Shown here: one piece after another, positions 58,304 through 64,000 of the stretch
Position numbering within the stretch: the stretch's first letter is position 1
Layout: the number at the start of each line of letters is the position of its first letter
From: Actinacidiphila guanduensis
GTDB taxonomy: Bacteria > Actinomycetota > Actinomycetes > Streptomycetales > Streptomycetaceae
Reading direction: 5' to 3'
DNA: 64,000 bases
Assembly (NCBI RefSeq): GCF_900103985.1
Contig: NZ_FNIE01000005.1
Location: forward strand, 496,001 to 560,000
Made by a program: the position numbers and the translations under genes
Notes under the pieces: generated by a model
What the model was told of the DNA's origin: nothing
Database searches by the model: none
The model's input: only the letters and a program-made list of their open reading frames with translations

Positions 58304-60420
58304 CAGGCGGCCCTCCGTACGTTCTTCACCAGTGCGGACACCGTGTCGGCCCGCAGCTCCCGCAGGGCCACCGTGACCCCGCCCAACTCGCCCGCGAGCG
58401 CGCCCGCCAGGCCCAGCCGCACCGGACCCGTCTCGCAGTCCACGACCACCGACGCGACCCCGGAGGCGGCCAGCAGCCGGGCCGCCCTGGCCGCGCGCGC
58501 CACCGGCTCGGGCCCGCCCGTCGCCCGCCCGTCGGTCACCACCACCAGCAGCGCCCGGCGCGCGGGGTCGCGCAGCCGCTCCACCCGCAGCACCTCGTGC
58601 GCCCGCAGCAGCCCGGCGGCCAGCGGGGTGCGGCCGCCGGTCGGCAGCCGCTCCAGCCGGGCCGCCCCGGTGTCCACCGACGACGTCGGCGGAAGGGCCA
58701 CCTCGGCGCGGCTGCCACGGAAGGTGACCAGGCCGACCTTGTCCCGCCGCTGGTAGGCGTCCAGCAGCAGAGAGAGCACCGCGCCCTTGACCGCGCCCAT
58801 CCGCTGCCGGGCGGCCATCGAACCGGAGGCGTCCACGACGAAGAGCACGAGGTTGCCCTCGCGGCCCTCGCGGACGGCCTCGCGCAGGTCGTCCCGGCGC
58901 AGCACGAGGCCGGGCCCGCGCCGGCCGCGCGCCCGCTGGTGCGGCGCCGCCGCCCGTACGGTGGCGGCCAGGTGCAGCGCGCCCAGCCGCCCGCGCGGCC
59001 GCTCTGCCCCCGTCGTGCGCCCGCTCGCCGTCCGCGCCCGCGACCTGCGCCCGTCCGCGCCCTGGCCGACACCGGGAACGGTGAGCATACGGGTCCGGTA
59101 CGGTTCGCCGGCCGCGGCGGGCGGCTGCTCGGCGGCGCCGCCAGGAGCCGAAGGGGCGGGGCCGGGCTCGGCGGGCTCGGAGGAGGGCCCGGCCTGGTCG
59201 TGCTCGGACGACGTTGCTCCGGACGGGGCGGGCTCGGGCGCGCGCTGGGGCGGCAGACCGCCGCCAGGACCGCGGTCCGGGCCGTCGGGACCTCCCTCAG
59301 GCCCGCCGTCGGGACCGTCCGGATCGTCGCCCGGCTCCTCGCCCTCCGTCGACTGCGGTTGCGACTGCGCCTGCTCCCGTTCCCGCGCCTGCTCCTGCTC
59401 GGCCTCGCGCCGGGCCTGCTCCAGCACCTCGTCCAGCCGCTGCTCGTCCAGTCCGGGCGCGTCGAAGGGGTTGCGGCGGCGCCGGTGCGGCAGGGCGAGC
59501 AACGCGGCCCGGCGCACGTCCTGTTCGGCGGCCTCGTCCCGGCCGTCCCAGGCGGCGAGCGCCACCGCGGTACGGGCCATGACGATGTCCGCGCGCATCC
59601 CGTCCACCTCGAAGGCCGCGCACGTGGCCGCGATCTGCCGCAGTTCGGTGTCGCCCAGCCGCACTTTCGGCAGCAACGCCCGTGCGGCCACGATGCGTTC
59701 GCGCAGCTCCCGCTCCTGCTCGGCCCAACGGGCGGCGAACGCCGCGGGATCGGCGTCGTAGGCGAGCCGGCGCCGCACCACCTCCACCCGCGGCCCCGTC
59801 TCGCGGGCGGCGGCGACCTCCACGGTCAGGCCGAAGCGGTCGAGCAACTGCGGCCGCAGCTCGCCCTCTTCGGGGTTCATCGTGCCCACCAGCAGGAAGC
59901 GGGCCGCGTGCCGGACGGACACCCCCTCGCGCTCGACATAGCTCGCACCCGTGGCGGCCGCGTCCAGCAGGGCGTCCACGAGGTGGTCGCCGAGCAGGTT
60001 CACCTCGTCGACGTAGAGGACACCGCGGTGGGCGTCGGCGAGCAGCCCCGGCTCGAAGGCGCGCACGCCCTCGGCCAGGGCCCGTTCGATGTCGAGCGCG
60101 CCCACGAGCCGGTCCTCCGAGGCGCCCACGGGCAGTTCGACCAGCCGCGCCGGGCGCCGCTCGGCGCCCGCCCCCGGCGGGTGCGGGCCGTCCGGGCAGG
60201 CCGGGTCGGGCGCGGCCGGGTCGCAGCAGAACCGGCAGCCCGGCACCACGTCCACCGCCGGCAGCAGCGACGCCAGCGCCCGCACGGTCGTGGTCTTGGC
60301 GGTGCCCTTCTCGCCGCGGACCAGGATGCCGCCCACCGCGGGGCTGACGGCGTTGAGCACCAGCCCCAGCCGCAGGTCGTCCTGACCGACGACGGCCGAG
60401 AACGGGTAGGGGGCGCTCAT
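58303..60420 (-). CDS. ChlD/BchD-like magnesium or cobalt chelatase subunit (AAA+ plus vWA)
   Basis: 705 residues. Residues 1-~330 are an AAA+ domain of the BchI type: FSAVVGQDDLRLGLVLNAV, Walker A RGEKGTAKTT, GVLYVDEVNLLGDHLVDALLDAA, FLLVGTMNPEEGELRPQLLDRFGL. A Cys-rich loop (PGCRFCCDP ... DPACP) sits after Walker A. A long Gln/Glu then Gly/Pro-rich linker leads to a vWA domain with an intact metal site (VVDASGSMAARQR; VVVTDGRATGG). In cobalamin operons this protein partners CobN to insert cobalt; cobN is not in the window. ATG 60420 has GAGGAG upstream; separated from cobQ by 124 bases. Confidence 0.88.
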   Translation of the reverse strand: MSAPYPFSAVVGQDDLRLGLVLNAVSPAVGGILVRGEKGTAKTTTVRALASLLPAVDVVPGCRFCCDPAAPDPACPDGPHPPGAGAERRPARLVELPVGASEDRLVGALDIERALAEGVRAFEPGLLADAHRGVLYVDEVNLLGDHLVDALLDAAATGASYVEREGVSVRHAARFLLVGTMNPEEGELRPQLLDRFGLTVEVAAARETGPRVEVVRRRLAYDADPAAFAARWAEQERELRERIVAARALLPKVRLGDTELRQIAATCAAFEVDGMRADIVMARTAVALAAWDGRDEAAEQDVRRAALLALPHRRRRNPFDAPGLDEQRLDEVLEQARREAEQEQAREREQAQSQPQSTEGEEPGDDPDGPDGGPEGGPDGPDRGPGGGLPPQRAPEPAPSGATSSEHDQAGPSSEPAEPGPAPSAPGGAAEQPPAAAGEPYRTRMLTVPGVGQGADGRRSRARTASGRTTGAERPRGRLGALHLAATVRAAAPHQRARGRRGPGLVLRRDDLREAVREGREGNLVLFVVDASGSMAARQRMGAVKGAVLSLLLDAYQRRDKVGLVTFRGSRAEVALPPTSSVDTGAARLERLPTGGRTPLAAGLLRAHEVLRVERLRDPARRALLVVVTDGRATGGPEPVARAARAARLLAASGVASVVVDCETGPVRLGLAGALAGELGGVTVALRELRADTVSALVKNVRRAA

Positions 60421-60544
60421 GGGGCGATCACTCCTCGGGAGACGGGGGCAACGGCGGGTGCGGGCAGGGCGGTCGGCGCGGCCGCGCGGTCAGCGGGCCG
60501 AAGGCGGCCCCCAACAGTCGCCCCCAGCAGGGCACATGGCGTGT

Positions 60545-62050
60545 TCACGGTGCCCCCGGCGGCAGGAACGGCAGATCCTGCGGCGGTCCCTGCTCGATCA
60601 GCCGCAGCAGCGCATCGGTGTCCGCGTGCTCCTCGACCAGATCGGCCAGCCGCTCCAACTGGGCCTCGCGCAGGGCCGCGAACCTGGTGCCGGGGGCGGG
60701 CTCGAAGCGGCGGCCCGCGGCCGCGGCGACCCGGCGCAGGAACTCGCGCCGGAAGCCGTCGCTCTCCAGCGAGCCGTGCCAGTGGGTGCCCCACACCGCG
60801 CCCACCCGGCACCCGTCGAGGAACGGCTCCTCGCCGCCGAGGAGTTCGGCCACCCCGTGGTGGATCTCGTAGCCGGCCACCGGCTCGCCGTACTGCGTGC
60901 CCTCCGGCCGGGCCAGGGTCTTCTCGCGGGCGAACCGCACCCGCAGCGGCAGCAGGCCCAGGCCCTTGACGACGCCCGCACCCGACTCCACGTCGTCGTC
61001 CACGAGTTCGCCGAGCAGCTGGAAGCCGCCGCAGATGCCGAGCACAGGCCGCCCCTCGGCCGCCCGGCGCGCCACCGCCTCGGCCAGGCCGCGCTCGCGC
61101 AGCCACCGCAGCGCCCGCACGGTCCCGCGGGTGCCGGGCAGAACCACGAGGTCGGCGTCCGCCAGCTCCTCCGGCCGGTCCACGAACCGGACGAGCACGC
61201 CCGGTTCGGCGGCCAGCGCGTCCACGTCCGTGAAGTTCGACATCAGCGGCACCGCGGCCACCGCCACCCGCAGCACCTCCTCGCCGTGCGGAGGTTCGGC
61301 CGGCGACTCGCGTACGGCGCCGCGCAGGGAGACCCGCAGGCCGTCCTCCTCGTCGATGCCGAGGCCGTGCGCGAAGGGCAGCACGCCGAGCGTGGGCCGG
61401 CCGGTCAGCCCCCGCAGCATGTCCAACCCCGGCTGCAGCAGGGAGACATCACCGCGGAACTTGTTGACGAGGTAGCCGGCGACCAGCCGCTGGTCGGCCG
61501 CCGACAGCAGGGCGGTGGTGCCGTAGAAGGCGGCGAACACCCCGCCGCGGTCGATGTCGCCGACGACCACGACCGGCAGCCCGGCCCGCCCGGCGACGGC
61601 CATGTTGACGATGTCGGTGCGGCGCAGGTTGATCTCGGCCGGGCTGCCCGCGCCCTCGCAGATCACAGCGTCGTGGGTGCGCCCCAGCTCCTCCAGGCAC
61701 TCCACCACCGTGTCCAGCAGCGCCGCCTGGCGCCCCCCGTGGTAGCCGCGCGCGCTCAACTCGCCCACGGGCTTGCCGAGGACGATCACCTGGCTGCTGC
61801 GCTCGCCGCCCGGCTTGAGCAGCACCGGGTTCATCAGCGCGGACGGCTCCACCCGTGCGGCGGCGGCCTGCATCGCCTGCGCCCGGCCGATCTCGGCGCC
61901 CTCCCTGGTGACGAAGGAGTTGAGCGACATGTTCTGGCCCTTGAAGGGCGCCACCCGCACGCCCTGCCGGGCCAGCCAGCGGCAGATGCCCGCCGTCACC
62001 ACGCTCTTGCCGGTGTCCGAGCCGGTCCCGGCGACCAGCAGCCCCTTCAC
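60545..62050 (-). CDS. cobQ: Cobyric acid synthase CobQ
   Basis: 501 residues. Amidates the b, d, e and g side chains. GTGSDTGKSVVTAGICRWLARQGVRVAPFKGQNMSLNS is the P-loop region; VICEGAGSPAEINLR, VVVGDIDRGGVFAAFYGT, then the glutaminase half with LGICGGFQLLG (nucleophile Cys) and GTHWHGSLES (His). GTG 62050 has AGGAGG 6 bases upstream and overlaps the cobD stop (GTGA). Complete family length. Confidence 0.95.
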   Translation of the reverse strand: MKGLLVAGTGSDTGKSVVTAGICRWLARQGVRVAPFKGQNMSLNSFVTREGAEIGRAQAMQAAAARVEPSALMNPVLLKPGGERSSQVIVLGKPVGELSARGYHGGRQAALLDTVVECLEELGRTHDAVICEGAGSPAEINLRRTDIVNMAVAGRAGLPVVVVGDIDRGGVFAAFYGTTALLSAADQRLVAGYLVNKFRGDVSLLQPGLDMLRGLTGRPTLGVLPFAHGLGIDEEDGLRVSLRGAVRESPAEPPHGEEVLRVAVAAVPLMSNFTDVDALAAEPGVLVRFVDRPEELADADLVVLPGTRGTVRALRWLRERGLAEAVARRAAEGRPVLGICGGFQLLGELVDDDVESGAGVVKGLGLLPLRVRFAREKTLARPEGTQYGEPVAGYEIHHGVAELLGGEEPFLDGCRVGAVWGTHWHGSLESDGFRREFLRRVAAAAGRRFEPAPGTRFAALREAQLERLADLVEEHADTDALLRLIEQGPPQDLPFLPPGAP

Positions 62051-62997
62051 GCACGCCTCCTGGCAGCTCCGCGGGCGAGGCGGACGGCGACCGCCGTGCC
62101 CAGCGCGAGCGCGCACACCCGGCGGGAGAGCCGGATCGCGCGCGGGATGTCGGCGGCGGCCGGCGGGCGGAACTCCCGCCCCAGCACGGCCCGGTGCTCG
62201 GCCCGGCCGCCGTAGGAGAGCGGGCCGCCCAGCCGCAGCCGCAGCGCCCCGGCGAAAGCGGCCTCCACCGGCCCGGCGTTGGGGCTCGGGTGGCCGCCGG
62301 CGTCCCGCCGCCACACGGCCAGCGCGCTGCCCGGACACGGCCCCGCGGCCACCGCGAGCAGCGCGGTGAGCCGGGCGCCGGGCCAGCCGGCCGCGTCGTC
62401 CAGCCGGGCCGCCGCCCAGCCGAAGCGGAGGAAGCGCGGCGAGCGGTGGCCCACCATCGCGTCCAGAGTGTTGACCGCGCGGAAGCCGATCAGGCCCGGC
62501 ACACCGGCCAGCGCGCCCCACACCAGGGCGCCCACCACCGCGTCGGAGGTGTTCTCGGCCACGGACTCCACCACGGCCCGGGCGATCCCGTCGGCGTCCA
62601 GCTGCTGCGGGTCGCGCCCGCACAGGTGCGGCAGCCGGTCCCGGGCCGCCGCGAGGTCGCCCGCCTCCAGCGCGGCCCCGACCGCCCGGGCCTCGCGGGC
62701 CAGCGAGGTGCCGCCCAGCACCGACCAGGTGGCCGCCGCCGTCAGCGCCACACCGAGCACGGGGGAGCGGCGGGCCGCCCGCTCGGCCAGCGCGGCCGCG
62801 CCTGCGGCGGCGCCCACGCACAGCGCGGTGTGCAGGGCCCCGGCGGCGCGGTCGTCGCGCCACAGCCGCCGTTCCAGCGCGGCCGCGGCCCGGCCGAACC
62901 CGGCCACCGGGTGACCGCGGCGGGGGTCGCCGGCCAGCAGGTCGCAGGCGAAGCCGAGGGCGGCGCCGTACGCGAAGACGCGGTCGGCACGCCTCAT
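62047..62997 (-). CDS. cobD: Adenosylcobinamide-phosphate synthase CobD/CbiB
   Basis: 316 residues, membrane protein with several hydrophobic spans. Attaches the aminopropanol (phosphate) arm to cobyric acid. Family words: CDLLAGDPRRGHPVAGFGRAAAALERRLW, ARAVVESVAENTSDAVVGALVWGALAGVPGLIGFRAVNTLDAMVGHRSPRFLRFGWAAARLDD and GGHPSPNAGPVEAAFAGAL. It is the first gene after the riboswitch. The ATG at 62997 has a weak ribosome site, fitting riboswitch control of translation. Overlaps cobQ by four bases. Confidence 0.95.
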   Translation of the reverse strand: MRRADRVFAYGAALGFACDLLAGDPRRGHPVAGFGRAAAALERRLWRDDRAAGALHTALCVGAAAGAAALAERAARRSPVLGVALTAAATWSVLGGTSLAREARAVGAALEAGDLAAARDRLPHLCGRDPQQLDADGIARAVVESVAENTSDAVVGALVWGALAGVPGLIGFRAVNTLDAMVGHRSPRFLRFGWAAARLDDAAGWPGARLTALLAVAAGPCPGSALAVWRRDAGGHPSPNAGPVEAAFAGALRLRLGGPLSYGGRAEHRAVLGREFRPPAAADIPRAIRLSRRVCALALGTAVAVRLARGAARRRA

Positions 62998-63079
62998 GGG
63001 CGGGTCATTTCGGCGGCCGGGAAGGCCGCGTGGGCGTGCCGGGCATCGACGGGTCCTCACTCAGGGTCCGCGCCCTGGA

Positions 63080-63265
63080 TCGACGTGACCGGCGGTGAGA
63101 GTCTCCTGGCTCCCGGATCAACGCACTCCCGGCCTTCCAGCCGGACCGATCCGGCCGTGACGTACGGATGTTGGGAGTGCACTCCCCGGTGACAGTGGCG
63201 GGACCGCGCCGGATTCGCACCGGACTTCCTCTCCTGCCGCCGTATGGCTCCCGGCAGTTCACCAC
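63080..63265 (-). ncRNA. Cobalamin riboswitch ahead of the cob operon
   Basis: On the minus strand: GGAAGTCCGGTGCGAATCC (about 63233-63210), then GCGGTCCCGCCACTGTCACC, the conserved B12-box core, then a long arm (GGGAGTGCACTCCC and others), and near the 3' end GAGCCAGGAGACTCTCACC, the closing conserved segment. It ends about 80 bases before the cobD start. AdoCbl binding should shut down cobD-cobQ and probably the genes behind. Boundaries are approximate. Confidence 0.92.
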
Positions 63266-63354
63266 GGACCGCAAATGCCGTCAACTCGCCCTTGACCTGC
63301 GGCGGAGGAGTGTGGCGGGCCCCACACGGGCCTGGCGCGCGGCCGGAACCCGTT

Positions 63355-63397
63355 GCGCGCGGGGCCCGTACGCGGACGGCGTACGGGCCCCGCGCGC
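63355..63397 (-). terminator. Hairpin after the small membrane protein gene
   Basis: GGGCCCGTACGC (63362-63373) / GCGTACGGGCCC (63379-63390), extended by CGCGCG and GCGCGC arms with one bulge, 5-base loop. It starts 20 bases past the 63418 stop on the minus strand and insulates the riboswitch promoter downstream. Confidence 0.75.
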
Positions 63398-63417
63398 CGG
63401 TCGGGCGCGGCCGTGGG

Positions 63418-63651
63418 TCAGCCGGCGATGAGCGAGATGCCGTAGGCGACGGCGGCCGCGCAGGCGGCGAAGCACAGGCAGGCGCCCGTACGGCCGAGTG
63501 CGACGGCTCCGCCGCGGGCGGGCGCGGCGCTCTCGCCCCCGCCGCGGCGGGACATGCCGAGGATGCCGAGGGTGAAGATCCCGACGAGGCCCACCGTGGA
63601 CAGGAGGGTGACGGCGAAGACGGTGCCGAGCGCGTGCCAGTCGATGCTCAT
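63418..63651 (-). CDS. Small two-span membrane protein
   Basis: 77 residues: MSIDWHALGTVFAVTLLSTVGLVGIFTLGILGM is the first span, RTGACLCFAACAAAVAYGISLIAG the second, with a short basic/Gly loop (SRRGGGES). It lies 11 bases after the stop of the probable phosphate transporter gene on the same strand, so it is co-transcribed. In S. coelicolor a small membrane protein is likewise found beside a Pit transporter near the cob genes. Likely an accessory subunit; role unknown. Confidence 0.8.
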   Translation of the reverse strand: MSIDWHALGTVFAVTLLSTVGLVGIFTLGILGMSRRGGGESAAPARGGAVALGRTGACLCFAACAAAVAYGISLIAG

Positions 63652-63662
63652 GGAAGTGCCCT

Positions 63663-64000
63663 TCAGGCCGTGGTGGGAGCGGGCGGCGGGGTGACGGCGG
63701 CGACGGCCGCGGGCGCGACGGGCGCCCGCACGGGGTCGAGGACCGCGGGGAGTTCGGCTCCGGCGGCACCGGTGGCATCGGCGGTACCGGGGACACGCGC
63801 GGCGTCGGCGGGCCCTGCCGTGGACGCGGCGAGCGCGGCCGCCTCGGCCGCGGACGGCCGGACGGCGGCAGGCGCGGGCGCCGCGCCCGTTTCGGCCGCC
63901 TCCGGTACGGCGCCTGCCGCCGGAACCTGCTGCGGCGCCGTCACCGGGGTCGCCGCCGGCTCGGCCGGCAGGCCGACGCTGTTGACGTTCGCGTGGGTGA
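63663..64000 (-). CDS. C-terminal end of a probable Pit-type phosphate transporter, cut by the window
   Basis: Open to the window edge. The visible 112 residues start THANVNSVGLPAEPAATPVTAPQQ and go on in a low-complexity Ala/Pro tail. The THANVNSVG word just before an Ala/Pro tail is how many Streptomyces low-affinity phosphate transporters end, and the position next to the small membrane protein and cob genes is that of pitH2 in S. coelicolor. No membrane span is visible here, so the call rests on this ending and on synteny. Confidence 0.5.
   Translation of the reverse strand, partial: THANVNSVGLPAEPAATPVTAPQQVPAAGAVPEAAETGAAPAPAAVRPSAAEAAALAASTAGPADAARVPGTADATGAAGAELPAVLDPVRAPVAPAAVAAVTPPPAPTTA

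Noticed and set aside
58303..60420. Chlorophyll biosynthesis chelatase
   Set aside because: Fusion of BchI- and BchD-like parts is typical of the cobalt chelatase accessory protein in actinobacterial cobalamin operons; all neighbours are cob genes.

Overview
The DNA is very GC-rich, coding GC3 is extreme, starts are often GTG and intergenic gaps are short. It looks like a Streptomyces or close relative (Streptacidiphilus/Actinacidiphila type). Family content agrees: SufU-type Suf genes, a FxSxx-COOH RiPP cluster, SAV_2336-like and LAETG-anchored SCO1860-like proteins, a Rv2231c-type CobC, rare TTA codons and Streptomyces-style dispersed intergenic repeats.

Region 1 (1-1.8 kb) is the end of a suf operon (sufS-sufU-MIP18/SufT) closed by a strong hairpin. 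Region 2 (2.1-22.6 kb) is an island of predicted conflict/signalling modules. It holds: (a) a complete Fxs cluster, with a precursor peptide ending F-N-S-A-L, a radical SAM/SPASM maturase, TIR-like FxsC and the giant ParA/TIR-like/NB-ARC/TPR protein FxsT; (b) a minus-strand operon with a MoxR ATPase, a vWA-like SAV_2336 protein, a 971-residue propeller/GH13-like protein and a TIR protein; (c) a TIR-like/NTPase/LRR protein; (d) an unrecognised protein; (e) an AAC(3)-like acetyltransferase; (f) a SLOG protein facing a SLATT membrane protein. Four of these modules each carry exactly one in-frame TTA codon (fxsB, the vWA gene, the unknown gene, the SLATT gene), which suggests shared bldA dependence.

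Region 3 (23-34.3 kb) is mixed: a GH154/DUF2264 protein, dapD, two conserved unknowns, a Tat-exported PhoX phosphatase with a candidate PHO box, a secreted HNH nuclease and a double-TerD protein. Region 4 (34.4-43.2 kb) carries uronate/glucarate catabolism (uronate dehydrogenase, kdgD, an unknown TIM-barrel-like protein, ketoglutarate semialdehyde dehydrogenase) with a divergent IclR regulator and operator. An ECF sigma factor with a coupled membrane protein and a methyltransferase lie in between.

Region 5 (43.2-54.4 kb) has DUF488, an MFS exporter divergent from a GlxA-type regulator, an SGNH hydrolase, an amidohydrolase, a sortase-anchored protein and a Ser/Thr kinase fused to an extracellular oligopeptide-binding domain. 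Region 6 (54.5-63.3 kb) is a cobalamin operon on the minus strand (cobD/cbiB, cobQ, chlD-like, cobO, cobB, cobE/cbiG-C, cobC) headed by a clear cobalamin riboswitch. The window ends in what is probably the 3' part of a phosphate transporter gene followed by a small membrane protein gene.

No tRNA, rRNA, CRISPR array, transposase or phage gene was seen. All functional calls come from reading the sequence; no database search was run.
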